Of a stretch of 49,851 nucleotides of DNA, positions 1 to 9,900 are shown piece after piece. Position numbers and translations under genes: made by a program. The notes beneath the pieces are model-generated. The model had not been told where the DNA came from. It did not search any database and worked only from the letters and a program-made list of their open reading frames with translations. Positions within the stretch are counted from its first letter, which is position 1. Every line of letters begins with the position of its first letter. Source of the stretch: Pirellulales bacterium (GTDB lineage: Bacteria > Planctomycetota > Planctomycetia > Pirellulales > JAICIG01); assembly GCA_025927475.1 (NCBI GenBank), contig JAICLL010000027.1, forward strand, positions 1-49,851. The letters run 5' to 3'.

Positions 1-117
1 GAAGGCGCGCAAGCCATGCTCTCATTGCGGTCCTTTTATCTGAACGACCAGTGGGACGACTTCATGACGCACCGCATTGAAAATGAGCAAGAAGCACTAT
101 ATGCGAAAGCTGCGTAA
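1..117 (+). CDS. C-terminal tail of a probable transposase (partial)
   Basis: An open frame enters from the left edge and stops at 115-117, giving 38 residues that end IENEQEALYAKAA. The LSLRSFYLNDQWDDF stretch resembles my recollection of the C-terminus of ISKra4-type transposases (an AI/LSLRS core, then an acidic-aromatic stretch). That match is from memory only. No terminal inverted repeat could be assigned in the 180 bases that follow. It could equally be the tail of an unknown protein. Confidence 0.35.
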   Translation, partial: EGAQAMLSLRSFYLNDQWDDFMTHRIENEQEALYAKAA

Positions 118-208
118 TGGCGGAGTGCGAGTTGCAACCAAATGAATCGAAAGGGGCCGGTGAGAATCCATCACTCGAAATCAAGATTTAGCATCCGGCC
201 CGTGATGC

Positions 209-237
209 ATGAAAGCAACCGGTGTTCCGGCTATAAT
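209..237 (+). promoter_or_regulatory. Sigma70-type promoter for the ABC permease
   Basis: A perfect TATAAT lies at 232-237, with ATGAAA (4 of 6 matches to TTGACA) exactly 17 bases upstream at 209-214. It sits 60 bases before the permease start and faces it. Confidence 0.5.
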
Positions 238-259
238 CGCGTCCATTGTGGTCGCGTGG

Positions 260-296
260 CCCCAACCTCCAACCTCCAGTCCCCAACCTCCACCCC
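260..296 (+). repeat. C-rich CCCAACCTCC array abutting a start codon
   Basis: Tandem CCCCAACCTCC/AACCTCCA units with a single G fill the 37 bases immediately before the permease ATG, where a Shine-Dalgarno sequence would normally be. Similar arrays lie before other genes in this window. Confidence 0.75.
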
Positions 297-1922
297 ATGT
301 ACCTCGCTGAAAACCCCGTCCTGCAACGCGAGCTGCTGGTCAACCTGCGCATGGGCCGGGCGTTTGTGCTGCTGTTCGCCTATGTGGTGCTGCTGGGCGC
401 GGTGGTCTACATGGCCTGGCCGCAAGAGAAGAAAATCGACATGACCAAGCCCGAAGCGGCTAAAACCCTGGTCAATCTTTTCTTCCTAGGACAATATCTG
501 ATCGCCTCGCTGATGGCGCCCAGTTTCGCCGCCGGCGCCATCACGGGCGAAAAGGAACGCAAAAGCTACGAGATGCTGCTGGCCAGCCCGCTGCGGCCGG
601 GCGCCATCGTGCTCGGCAAGCTGCTGGCTTCGCTTTCGCACGTGGCCATTCTCATTTTCTCGTCGCTGCCGATCGTCATGCTCTGCCTGCCTTTGGGCGG
701 CGTTTCGTTCTATGAAGTGCTGGCCATTTATATGGCGCTGATCATCTCGGTGGGCACGTTCGGCATGATCAGCCTGGCCTGCAGCAGCTATTTCCGGCGG
801 ACCAGCGCCTCGCTGGTGGTGTCGTATCTGGCCATTCTGCCGCTGGCGTTGTTTGCGGTGTATTTTTGGCAGTTGTTCGAAGGGGCCGGAGCGGCCTTTC
901 GCTTGTTTGTGGCGGTGACGTTTTTTCCGGCGGGCTGCGCCGCGGTTTGCCTGATTCTGTTCGCGGCCACCAGCCGCCGTTTGCTGCACCCGCCCGACGT
1001 GGGTAGCGAAGGCAAGGAAGTGGTCGACGAAGTGCAAGAGCTGAAGCAGGCGGTGGGGCTGGTGATCCACCGCGATCAATTCCCCGACCGGCTGTTCGCC
1101 CCCGCCAAGCGCACTTCGCTTTTGGACGACGGCGTGAACCCGATCTACGACAAAGAAATGCGCAGCGAGCTGTTCAGCCAGGGCACGCTGATGCTGCGAG
1201 TGGTGATTCAAGTGAGCATGTTTCTGGCCATCCCGCTGATGGCCGCCTGTCTCTACCTGTTTCCCAACCTGGCGCCGTGGTATATCAGCTATGTCGTGCT
1301 GTTCAATATGCTCGTGGGGCCGGTGTTTTCGGCGGGCAGCGTCACCAGCGAACGCGAACGCGAGACGCTCGACCTGCTGCTGGTGACCATCATTTCGCCC
1401 TGGCAGATCATGTGGGGCAAGCTGATTTCGGGGCTGCGCGTATCGAGCGTGCTCACATCGTTCCTGTTGTGGCCGCTGCTGTTGGCCTGCGTGATGGTCT
1501 CGTATTATTGGACCAATCTGCCCACCATCGGCGGCTATCTGGTGATTGTGGTGCTCACCTGCTTCACCACGGCCGAACTGGCGCTGTTCTGCTCGGTGAT
1601 CTTCCGCAAGACCTCGGTGAGCATGATGACGTCGTATCTGGTGGTGATTGCGCTGTTCACCGCGCCGGTGGCGATCGCCCGGTTTGCCGAGGTGTTTTAT
1701 GAAAAATCGGCGTTTACGCCGCTTATTCGGCAGCTTTCGTTCACCAGTCCGTTTTCGGCGGCGTTTGCCTTGCCCTTGGACCTGAAGATGCAAGAGGCGA
1801 CGCCGATTGTGGGCAACTGGCCGCTGTGGTTTTCGTTTGTGGGTTTTTATCTGGCGCTCGACATCGGCTTGGTCGCCGCCATGATCTGGCTGTTCCGCGC
1901 CCGCTGGCGGGTGTCGCATTAG
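297..1922 (+). CDS. ABC-2 type transporter permease with two permease modules
   Basis: A 541-residue polytopic membrane protein, the membrane part of an ABC-2 exporter. The sequence looks internally duplicated: each half has a membrane bundle with an ABC-2 signature just after it, TGEKERKSYEMLLASPL then a GKLL in the first half, and SERERETLDLLLVTIISP then a GKLI in the second. Families of this kind pair with a separate ATPase; none is encoded within the window, and the upstream neighbour is transposase debris. The ATG at 297 is preferred over an upstream in-frame GTG because the extra 17 residues would be encoded by the C-rich array. It has its own promoter (TATAAT at 232). The substrate cannot be told. 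Confidence 0.85.
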   Translation: MYLAENPVLQRELLVNLRMGRAFVLLFAYVVLLGAVVYMAWPQEKKIDMTKPEAAKTLVNLFFLGQYLIASLMAPSFAAGAITGEKERKSYEMLLASPLRPGAIVLGKLLASLSHVAILIFSSLPIVMLCLPLGGVSFYEVLAIYMALIISVGTFGMISLACSSYFRRTSASLVVSYLAILPLALFAVYFWQLFEGAGAAFRLFVAVTFFPAGCAAVCLILFAATSRRLLHPPDVGSEGKEVVDEVQELKQAVGLVIHRDQFPDRLFAPAKRTSLLDDGVNPIYDKEMRSELFSQGTLMLRVVIQVSMFLAIPLMAACLYLFPNLAPWYISYVVLFNMLVGPVFSAGSVTSERERETLDLLLVTIISPWQIMWGKLISGLRVSSVLTSFLLWPLLLACVMVSYYWTNLPTIGGYLVIVVLTCFTTAELALFCSVIFRKTSVSMMTSYLVVIALFTAPVAIARFAEVFYEKSAFTPLIRQLSFTSPFSAAFALPLDLKMQEATPIVGNWPLWFSFVGFYLALDIGLVAAMIWLFRARWRVSH

Positions 1923-2038
1923 GACGACCTGGCGACGGCTGTAAGCTTGTAGGGCAGGCCGAGTCCCACCGTCTGGCGGTGACCCAACCACCGGGCATTC
2001 CAGAGCCCAATGGTCGAAACCCGCCAGCCTGGCGCACG

Positions 2039-2067
2039 CTGACACCGCCGCGCGAGGCTGTTATACT
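2039..2067 (+). promoter_or_regulatory. Strong sigma70-type promoter for pyrB
   Basis: CTGACA (5 of 6) at 2039-2044, a 17-base spacer, and TATACT (5 of 6) at 2062-2067. Transcription would start about 30-35 bases before the pyrB ATG. No attenuator-like hairpin with a T-run is visible in the short leader. Confidence 0.65.
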
Positions 2068-2107
2068 TTGAGACTTCCGTTCGGGCGAACAGCCGCGTGC
2101 AGAATCT

Positions 2108-3073
2108 ATGAGCATCGATGTAAGCGAAATCGGCGAAATCCCCGCGGTTTGGACGCGGCGGCACCTGCTTGGGCTGGAAGAACTCTCGGCCGAAGAGTTG
2201 GTCTGCGTGCTCGACGCCGCCGTGATGTTCAAAGAAGCCACCGGCGGCTGCCGGCAAAAGCTTTCGGTGTTGGCGGGCCGCACCTGCGCCAATCTGTTCT
2301 TCGAGGCCTCGACGCGCACCCGCACCAGTTTCGCCCTGGCGGCACGCAGACTGGGGGCCGACGCGCTCGACTTCTCCGCCTCGGGCAGCAGCCTCTCGAA
2401 GGGCGAAACGTTTATCGACACCGCCAAAAACATCGAGGCCATGGGCATCGACGTGGTCGTGGTCAGGCATCGCACGCCCGGCACGCCGCACCTGCTGGCC
2501 CAGCAGCTCGACTGCTCGGTGGTGAACGCGGGCGACGGGCCGCACGAGCACCCCACCCAGGGCCTGCTCGACATCATGACCATCCGCGAGCATCGCCGCG
2601 AGTTGGCGGGACTGACCGTGGCGCTGGTCGGCGACATTTCGCACAGCCGCACCGCGCGGTCGAACATTTGGGGATTGAAGCGGCTGGGGGCGCACGTGAT
2701 CGTTTGCGGCCCCTCGACGCTCGTCTCCCGCCGCTGGGAAGAACTGGGCGTGGAGGTCTCTTATAATCTCGACGACATTCTGCCGCGGTGCGATGTGCTG
2801 AACTTGCTGCGCATTCAATTCGAGCGACAATCGACGCGGCCCTTCCCGTCGGTCCGCGAGTATGCCCATCTTTATGCCATGAACCGCGAGCGGCTGGCCC
2901 GGGCGAAAGACGACATCATGATTCTGGCGCCGGGGCCGATCAACCGCGGCGTCGAGATCACGCCCGACGTGGCCGACGGACCGCAGTCGGTCATTCTGGA
3001 ACAAGTGACCAATGGGTTGGCGATTCGCATGGCGGTGCTGTGGCTGGTGTGCGGCGCGAATCTGCGGCTCTGA
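2108..3073 (+). CDS. pyrB: Aspartate carbamoyltransferase catalytic subunit
   Basis: Catalyses carbamoyl phosphate + aspartate to N-carbamoylaspartate, the committed step of pyrimidine synthesis, in the cytoplasm as a trimer. At 321 residues it has family length. The carbamoyl-phosphate loop [11 protein letters not shown] is at 65-75, the SKGE loop at 97-100, and HPTQ at 148-151. The C-terminal half shows [15 protein letters not shown] and LAPGPINRG as expected for the aspartate domain. It stands alone here: no pyrC or pyrI neighbour. A promoter with near-consensus boxes lies at 2039-2067, but no clear Shine-Dalgarno sequence precedes the ATG. Confidence 0.95.
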   Translation: MSIDVSEIGEIPAVWTRRHLLGLEELSAEELVCVLDAAVMFKEATGGCRQKLSVLAGRTCANLFFEASTRTRTSFALAARRLGADALDFSASGSSLSKGETFIDTAKNIEAMGIDVVVVRHRTPGTPHLLAQQLDCSVVNAGDGPHEHPTQGLLDIMTIREHRRELAGLTVALVGDISHSRTARSNIWGLKRLGAHVIVCGPSTLVSRRWEELGVEVSYNLDDILPRCDVLNLLRIQFERQSTRPFPSVREYAHLYAMNRERLARAKDDIMILAPGPINRGVEITPDVADGPQSVILEQVTNGLAIRMAVLWLVCGANLRL

Positions 3074-3190
3074 TGCGGTGGTAAAGAAGGCTACCGTTCG
3101 CCCGAGACCGGATGTCAGGGCTTGCTCAGCTTGACCCTCGATCGGCAGGTGCCAGAATTGATTTAGTGCTCGAGTCGCACAGAAGATTCG

Positions 3191-3601
3191 ATGGACTTGA
3201 AACAGATCGCCGAAGAGCGGCTGACCGACGCCGGCGTGCTCCTGGCTGCCGGGCAGTGGGGCGGAGCCTACTATTTGGCGGGATATGCCGTCGAATGTGG
3301 GCTCAAGGCGTGCATCATCCGCAACATCGAGCGCACCGGGGCGTTATTTGAGGACCGGAAGTTTGCCGAAAAATGCTTCACGCACGACTTTAGCAAGTTA
3401 CTCGATGCGAGCGGCTTGATCGCCGAGCGGGATGCGAAAGGAGCTTCTGATCTCAACTTTGAGGTAAACTGGTCGATTGTGGAGCAATGGAAAGAACGAG
3501 AACGCTATTATCCAAAAACCGAAGTTCAGGCGAGAAGTCTTATTGAAGCCATCACTCATCCAACAAGCGGAATCCTCCCATGGCTGAAAGCACACTGGTA
3601 G
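3191..3601 (+). CDS. HEPN domain protein
   Basis: A 136-residue, mostly helical protein. The stretch GGAYYLAGYAVECGLKACI (about 24-42) is the hallmark of HEPN proteins of the kind usually paired with a minimal nucleotidyltransferase. The RNase motif Rx4-6H of toxic HEPN families is not evident. The gene overlaps the next one by 22 bases, so the two are translationally coupled. The partner is not a nucleotidyltransferase. Base composition drops clearly below the flanking genes across this pair, suggesting recent acquisition. Possible toxin-antitoxin module, but the role is not shown by the sequence. Confidence 0.75.
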   Translation: MDLKQIAEERLTDAGVLLAAGQWGGAYYLAGYAVECGLKACIIRNIERTGALFEDRKFAEKCFTHDFSKLLDASGLIAERDAKGASDLNFEVNWSIVEQWKERERYYPKTEVQARSLIEAITHPTSGILPWLKAHW

Positions 3602-3969
3602 CTGAAAACAAAGAGGCGGGCCGTAAATTCTTGGCCGAACTCATCAAAGTGGTTCCGGTGGATGTTGCTTTTTGGCTAAAGGATGCGGATGGGCGCATGC
3701 TGCTTTATGTGGCATCTCAGCAGATTACTGATGAGAAAGTTCACTCGACATACATGCAGGTGCATCAGATTGCTCGCCGCTTAAGGGATCCTTGGTTCGA
3801 ATCGTTTGATGTCCGAGTGATTAACAGTAGCCATCCGCTAGCGGTCGCGGCGCTCCAGTTGCAATCGCGCTATGGGCCTGACGTCCCTCGTCGCGTCGCT
3901 GACACGTCCTTCGGGGGCATGAGTGTCGAGGAGGTTTATATTTACCCGACGCCTGTCCCGGCATCTTAA
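3580..3969 (+). CDS. Unknown protein coupled to the HEPN gene
   Basis: A 129-residue mixed alpha/beta protein that I do not recognise. It starts inside the 3' end of the HEPN gene (22-base overlap), so it is almost certainly its functional partner. It begins with a short helix-rich segment, then VDVAFWLKDADGRMLLYVAS looks like two strands of a small sheet, and a conserved-looking SSHPLAVAALQLQSRYG lies near residue 88. There is no GSxxRG...D signature, so it is not a minimal nucleotidyltransferase. Like its partner it has lower GC than its neighbours. It stops 15 bases before the cysteine desulfurase. Confidence 0.65.
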   Translation: MAESTLVAENKEAGRKFLAELIKVVPVDVAFWLKDADGRMLLYVASQQITDEKVHSTYMQVHQIARRLRDPWFESFDVRVINSSHPLAVAALQLQSRYGPDVPRRVADTSFGGMSVEEVYIYPTPVPAS

Positions 3970-3984
3970 CGCACATCGGTGGCG

Positions 3985-5193
3985 ATGGTCCGGCTTCCAA
4001 TCTACATGGACAACCACGCCACCACCCGCGTCGATCCGCGGGTGGTCGAGGCGATGTTGCCGTATTTTGGCGAGCGGTATGGCAACGCCGGCAGTGTAAG
4101 TCATGTGTTCGGCTCCGAAGCGCGAGACGCCGTCGACGCGGCGCGGCAGACCATCGCCGCGTCCATCGGCGCCCAGCCGCGCGAAATCGTCTTCACCAGC
4201 GGCGCGACCGAGAGCAACAACCTTGCCCTGCGCGGTGTCGCCGAGCGGGCCAGGCGGCGGGGAAACCAACTGGTAAGCGTTACCACCGAGCATAAGTCGG
4301 TGCTCGATCCACTGGCCCGGCTGGCCCGCCACGGCTTCGAGGTGACGCTCGTGCCGGTCACGCCCGCGGGCGATAAACGGGCGGGCATCGTCGATCCCCA
4401 GCGAGTGGCCGAAGCGCTGCGCGATGAGACGGCGCTGGTCTCGGTGATGCTGTCCAACAACGAGATTGGCGCCATTCATCCTTTGGCCGAAATCGCGCAG
4501 GTTTGCCGCGCCCGCGGCGTCTGGCTGCACTGCGACGCCACCCAAGCCGTGGGCAAGATGCCCGTGGATGTCGGCCGGCTGGGCGTCGATCTGCTGAGCT
4601 TCAGCGCGCACAAGCTCTACGGTCCCAAAGGCGTGGGAGCGCTTTATGTCCGCCGCGGCTCGCCGCCGGTGCGTTTGCAATCGCAAATCGACGGCGGTGG
4701 ACAGGAAAGGCGGTTGCGCAGCGGCACGTTGAACGTGCCGGGCATTGTCGGGTTTGCTCGGGCGGTGCAGCTTTGCCTGGACGAAATGCCCGGCGAAGGC
4801 GAGCGGTTGGCCGCCCTGCGCGATCGCCTCTATCAGGGTCTGGTCGGCGAACTCAGCGGCGTGTCGCTCAATGGGCCGGCGCTGGAAAGCCTTTCGCCGG
4901 GGGCGCCGCTGGCGCGCCTGCCCGGCAATCTCAACGTCAGTTTCGACCTGGTCGACGGCGAAGCGCTGATGATGAGCATGAAAGACCTGGCAGTCAGCTC
5001 GGGCAGCGCTTGCACGTCGGCCGATCCCGAGCCGAGCCATGTGCTGCGGGCGTTGGGCCTGAACGACGACCTGACGCGGGCCAGCCTGCGTTTTGGCCTG
5101 GGGCGGTTCAATATCGAGGAAGAGGTCAATTTCGCCATCGCCTCAGTGGCCGAGGCGGTTCGCCGGCTGCGTAAGTTGAGCAGCTTCGCGTGA
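3985..5193 (+). CDS. iscS: Cysteine desulfurase, IscS/NifS type
   Basis: A PLP enzyme that takes sulfur from cysteine for Fe-S cluster and thiocofactor assembly. The 402-residue protein begins with the family start IYMDNHATT, has the PLP-binding lysine in [10 protein letters not shown], and the active-site cysteine in [19 protein letters not shown]. That long, flexible Cys loop is the IscS (group I) form, not the SufS form. The ATG at 3985 is used; a GTG two codons earlier (3979) is also possible, and neither has a strong ribosome site. No iscU, iscA or iscR follows, so the rest of the assembly system lies elsewhere. Confidence 0.93.
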   Translation: MVRLPIYMDNHATTRVDPRVVEAMLPYFGERYGNAGSVSHVFGSEARDAVDAARQTIAASIGAQPREIVFTSGATESNNLALRGVAERARRRGNQLVSVTTEHKSVLDPLARLARHGFEVTLVPVTPAGDKRAGIVDPQRVAEALRDETALVSVMLSNNEIGAIHPLAEIAQVCRARGVWLHCDATQAVGKMPVDVGRLGVDLLSFSAHKLYGPKGVGALYVRRGSPPVRLQSQIDGGGQERRLRSGTLNVPGIVGFARAVQLCLDEMPGEGERLAALRDRLYQGLVGELSGVSLNGPALESLSPGAPLARLPGNLNVSFDLVDGEALMMSMKDLAVSSGSACTSADPEPSHVLRALGLNDDLTRASLRFGLGRFNIEEEVNFAIASVAEAVRRLRKLSSFA

Positions 5194-5225
5194 ATTTGCC
5201 GTCAGCGTCTGATAGGTTTTGTCGA

Positions 5226-5414
5226 TCAGACCTTCGCGATCCCCGCGTCCATTGCCGCTGGTGGGCTGGCGGAATCGGTTTCATTCCGGACGCGATGAAC
5301 GCGCGCCACGGCTTGGCCATTGAGTTCAATCAATGAACTATCGGGATCGCGCGGTGACGACAGGAAAAACTGCTTGACCGCTTCTTCGTGGCCGGTGAGG
5401 TCGATAGGTCGCAT
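5226..5414 (-). CDS. Small antitoxin-like protein (orphan)
   Basis: A 62-residue frame starting MRPIDLTGHEEAVKQFFLS and continuing SLIELNGQAVARVHRV. The order of a helix after IDLTGHEEAV and a strand with ELNGQAVARV resembles the small N-terminal DNA-binding fold of Phd/AbrB-like antitoxins, and I recall similar short planctomycete proteins placed before PIN toxins. No toxin gene lies downstream on this strand; what follows is the convergent iscS. A TTG two codons upstream is an alternative start. The remainder of the 447-base gap between iscS and the next gene shows nothing else I can support. Confidence 0.45.
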   Translation of the reverse strand: MRPIDLTGHEEAVKQFFLSSPRDPDSSLIELNGQAVARVHRVRNETDSASPPAAMDAGIAKV

Positions 5415-5639
5415 GCCCAATCATTTCAAGCGCGCGGGTTGCAGTGCTGTATTCAGCGACGCCCACGTGTATATGCCAGCCGCCGGGTTAGTTCGAAGAC
5501 GGGCCGTAAAGTTTTGCCATCCGTCAAAGTTGCCGCACATGGGGGTAAGCCGCCGCCGCATCTGCCCCTTCTTGTTTGACTTCAAGCCGCCGCGGGGAAG
5601 AATTAGAGGTGGCCGTGGTGTTTTGCCCGGCAAGCAAAC

Positions 5640-6254
5640 TTGACGGCGAAAAGTACGTCTGTGGGAAAATTGACGACGGTTGTTGGCGCGCTTTCGGCGA
5701 TCGTGACGATCGTCGATTATTTCACGGCCAAACTGTTAGTTGCCAATTGGCTGGCGCGGCAAGTCAGCCATACGGCCGATGGCTGGCAAATCTCGCCGGT
5801 ATTGAACGCCGCGGCCATCGCCGCGCTGGCCGGGCTGGTGTGGATGACGACCGGCGGTGAACCGACACCGTCCGATCCGCAGGCCAAGGGGCGGCTGTTT
5901 CGCACGCGGGCCTACCTGATCGGCTGCGGACTGGGGCTGTGGTTCTTTTTCGGACCGTCAATCGGCAGCCCACCGCCGGTGGTGAAAACCACCGCGCCGC
6001 CCGCCGCCGACGATCCCGCGGCAACGCGACCCGGTGACCAGGCGACCGGCCGTCTGGTCCCCGCCGCGGGTGTGCAAGCCCGCGATCGCCGCGGCATTGC
6101 CGGGCGGGCGGACGCGGATTCGCCCTTCGCCCAACCGCGGCACAACGTCCCGTCGCGCGGTTGGCGGCCGGGCGACGGGCTGCGGATGATGGCCAACCTG
6201 ATCGAAGGCTGGGTCAATCCGCCGACGTCCGAGCCACCGCGAATCGGCCACTAG
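5640..6254 (+). CDS. Hypothetical membrane protein
   Basis: 204 residues from a TTG start (an in-frame GTG at 5661 would give 197). Three hydrophobic segments are visible, at about 8-38, 52-70 and 90-108, followed by a long Pro/Ala/Arg-rich tail without recognisable domain. I do not recognise the family. Codon use has the high GC third position expected of coding sequence, but the tail has the composition of a spurious frame, so the C-terminal half may be unreliable. It lies between the antitoxin-like gene and transposase debris. Confidence 0.4.
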   Translation: MTAKSTSVGKLTTVVGALSAIVTIVDYFTAKLLVANWLARQVSHTADGWQISPVLNAAAIAALAGLVWMTTGGEPTPSDPQAKGRLFRTRAYLIGCGLGLWFFFGPSIGSPPPVVKTTAPPAADDPAATRPGDQATGRLVPAAGVQARDRRGIAGRADADSPFAQPRHNVPSRGWRPGDGLRMMANLIEGWVNPPTSEPPRIGH

Positions 6255-6411
6255 ATTCGAGCTAGTCCAAATTAAAGAGTCGGGAAGCAATTTCACGAAT
6301 TTTTGGCCTGAAACGGAGCGTAAGCGATGTAGTGAAGACCTACTTTCTTGACATCGCCAATCATCGTGCGATCCTTATTCGCGGTAAACCGCCGCGAGTA
6401 AGGGATCGGCC

Positions 6412-6800
6412 ATGTTTCTCAGGCGCTTCGATCGGCGTAAAAATGAAAAGCCGCATGCCTACTGGGCGCTCGTCGAATCGGATCGCACGGCTGGAGTTGG
6501 GCCTGAAGGCGATGCAAGCCGCCGCCGAAGCGGGCCGCCTGAAAGAAAAAGCCGCCGCGGGTCAGCGGCTCTGTCGGCGGAAACAACAGAACTGGCGTGC
6601 CTCGCAGGCTTTCGACGTGACGATCAAAAAGCTTGCCGAGCCACGAGGCAAGCAGCGGCTGGATTACGTGGCGGCGTCAGGCGAAGTTCGCGGATTGGTC
6701 GCAACTGGCGGATGGCTGTTATTTACTTCGCAGCAATCTGAAGGAGGTCGACGCCGCCACGCTGTGGCGGCGCTACATCGAGCTGACGTAAGCGTGGGCG
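6412..6800 (+). pseudogene. Decayed IS1634/IS4-like transposase
   Basis: Three pieces of one transposase survive in different frames. The N-terminal piece starts at 6412, MFLRRFDRRKNEKPHAYWAL, the usual start of this group. After an internal deletion of several hundred codons, the C-terminal region resumes in another frame near 6487 (RIARLELGLKAMQAAAEAG, then WRASQAFDVTIKKL). A frameshift near 6665 moves to a third frame reading LADGCYLLRSNLKEVDAATLWRRYIELT up to a stop at about 6789. Family assignment rests on remembered motifs. No intact terminal repeats were identified. Confidence 0.6.
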
Positions 6801-6975
6801 TTTCGGACTTGGCGGTCACCAGCCGGGGCATCGTCACACTCCGCCCGAGCCACCGGCCATTTTTACGAAGCTCATCGCCGTGGAGCTGACGTCGCTGGGG
6901 TGGCGCTGGCGCGATATGCGATTCAATGCAGTCGTAACCTTCGTTCTCTTCATTGCCATTTGTTCCCTAACCGCC

Positions 6976-9900
6976 CTAAATTGCCGCACGGTGGCCGTTG
7001 CCGGCAGAGGCCAACGCGGGGCCGCGAGCGTGGCCATTGCCGCGGCCGTTGGCCGGCTTCGCCGACGGCACGGAGGCGAACGTGCGGAAGTTGTCGGGGC
7101 CGAGCAATTGCTCGACGCGCGAGCGCATCTCGTCGTTCAGCTCGACACGCAGCCCGTCGCAACGGCACACCACGCGGCTGCCGTCGGCCAGCCCCAACAC
7201 AAGCTGCAATTCGCATGAGCCGGGATAGCCGCGCACGATCTCACGCAGACTCTCGAGCGCCTTTTCGCCGTGCGCCTGCTCGTCGACGCGAATGACGACG
7301 CCCTTGGTATATCGCGCGGCCAATTCTTCCAGCGGAATCAGCTCGTTGACAATCAGGTTGGCCTCTTCGCTGCCGGGACGCTTGTCGATCGTGCCGCGCA
7401 CGGCCAACACCTTGTCGGCCAAGACGTGCTGCCCGATTCTTACAAAATCACTGGGCCAGACAATCGAGCGCATGATGCCCGACATGTCTTCCAGGTCGAA
7501 CATCGCATATTTGCTCGGCGCGCCGGGCTTGGGATTTTTCGAGTGGGCAAACTTGATGGCGGCAATCATGCCGCCCAACAGCACTTCGGTCTTGTGCGGC
7601 AGCGTCGCCGCCGCGGCGGTGGTGTGCGTGCAATAGGTGTCGAGGGTCGCCTGATACTCAGCCAGCGGATGGCTGGAAAGATAAAAGCCCAGCACCTCTT
7701 TTTCGTTGGCCAGCCGCTCGCGCTCGTCCCATTCGGGAATCTCGGGCAAGGCGGCCTGCGTAGCCGCGGCGGGCTCTTCTTCGGCTTCGTCGAATAGCCC
7801 GCGCTGGCCGCTGCGGCGGTCGGCCAGGGCCGAGGCGCCCGACTGCAACGCCTTGTCGAGCACCGCCATCCATTGGCTGCGCCGCCCGCCGCACGAGTCG
7901 AATCCGCCCGCCTTGATGAGCGATTCGATGGCCGTGCGATTAACGCTGGCCGGGTCGATGCGCTCGCAAAAATCGAACAAATCGCGGAACGGTCCGCCGG
8001 CCTGCCGCTGCGCCTTGACGGCGTCGGCGGCCTGCCCCCCGCAGCCCTTGATAGCCGACAGCCCGAACACGATCTTGCCGTCGCTGACCGTGAAGTCTCC
8101 CTGGCTGCGGTTCACGTCGGGCGGCAGCACCTCGATTTCCATTCGCCGGCAGTCTTCGAGATGTTCGACCAGCGAGTCTTTCTTCTTGAAGTTGCGGCCC
8201 TGAATATCGCCCGACAGCAGCGCTGCCATGAATTCGACCGGGTAGTGGGCCTTGAGATAGGCCGTCATATAGGCGATCAGGGCGTAAGCGGTCGAATGGC
8301 TCTTGTTAAAACCGTAGCCGGCGAATTTTTCAATCATGCCGAACAGCTCGCTCGCCTCGGACTTCGACAGCCCTTTGGCGACCGAGCCGGCCACAAACTG
8401 CTCGCGGAACTTGGCGATGGTCTCCAGCTTCTTTTTGCTGATGGCCTTGATGCAGGTATAGGCTTTCGACAGCTCGATGCCGCCCAGCCCATTAAGGATG
8501 CGCATCACTTGCTCTTGGTAGACCATCACGCCGTGGGTCTCTTCCAAGATTTCTTTCATCACCGGGTGTTTGTACTCGGCTTGTTGGCGGCCGTGTTTCA
8601 CCTGGATGTAGTCGTCGACCATGCCGCCTTCGAGCGGGCCGGGGCGGTAGAGCGCGTTGGTGGCGATGATGTCGCGAAAATGGTCGGGCTTCATCCGTTG
8701 CAACAGGTCGCGAATGCCGCCGCTTTCGAGCTGAAAAATGCCCTTCGTCTCGCCGCGGCACAGCAGGGCGAATGTGGGCTGGTCATCGAGCGGAAAGCGA
8801 TACGGGTCGATGCGCGTGCCGGTCGATTGCTCGATCAGATCGACCGCCTTGGAGAGAATGGTCAGGTTGCGCAAGCCGAGAAAATCCATCTTCAGCAGGC
8901 CGGCCCGCTCAACATCGCCCATGGCCCACTGCGTGATGATTTCTTCTTTGCCGGTCACCCGCTGCAGCGGCACATATTCGTTCAGCGGACGATCGGCGAT
9001 GACCACGGCGGCGGCGTGTGTGCCGACATTGCGGGCGAGCCCCTCGATCTTCATCGCCAGATCGAGCAGCTCGCGAATCTCGGGATCGCCGGAGTAGGTC
9101 TTTTTCAGGTCCTCGCTTTGTTCGAGCGCCTCTTTCAGCGTGATGTGCAGCGTTTCGGGCACCATCGCCACGATGGCGTCGACGCGCGGAATGGGCAGGC
9201 CCAACGCACGGCCCACGTCGCGGATGGCCGCCCGTGCCGCCAACGTGCCGAACGTGCCGATCTGGGCGACGTTTGCTTCGCCGTATTTGTCTTTGACATA
9301 TTGAATGACTTCGCCGCGGCGGTCCTTGCAAAAGTCGATGTCGATATCGGGGGCTTCCAACCGGCTGATATCCAAAAACCGCTCAAAGAGCAGGTCATAC
9401 TTGAGCGGGCAGACGTGGCTCAGCCCCAATGCGTAAGAGACCAGCGCCCCCACGCCCGAGCCGCGGGCCGTGGCGGGAATGTCTTTCGAGGCGGCGAATC
9501 GCACGAAATCCCACACGATGAGAAAATAATTCGGAAAGCCAAGCTGGTTGATCACGTCCAGCTCGCGCTCCAACCGCTCCATTACCACGGGGGCCAGCTT
9601 TCCCTCGCTCCACATTTCCGGCACGTCGGCGTAACGCCGCGTGAGACCCTCCAGGCATAGCTCGCGCAGATAATCAGCCGGCGTCTGTTCGCCGGGCACG
9701 TCGAACGTGGGAAAATGCCGCTTGCCCAACTCCAGCTCGATATTCACCGAATCGGCGATTTGCTGGCTCCGCGCCACCGCTTCCTCCAGGCCGGTGAACG
9801 AGGCATACATTTCTTCCGGGCCGCGCAGATAAAACTGATCGCCTTCCATCCGCATGCGGTTGACGTCGGTGCGATACTTGCCCGTGTTGATGCACAGCAG

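Noticed and set aside
486..2045. 519-codon frame antisense to the ABC permease
   Set aside because: Composition is His/Gln/Arg-rich, as expected for the antisense of GC-rich coding DNA; no motif, and the permease on the other strand is unmistakable.
5421..5633. 70-codon minus-strand frame
   Set aside because: Overlapped by equal-length frames on the other strand, no motif and no ribosome site; left out although it may hide decayed sequence.
7873..9660. 595-codon frame antisense to dnaE
   Set aside because: No recognisable domain; it exists because high GC at third positions removes stop codons on the opposite strand.
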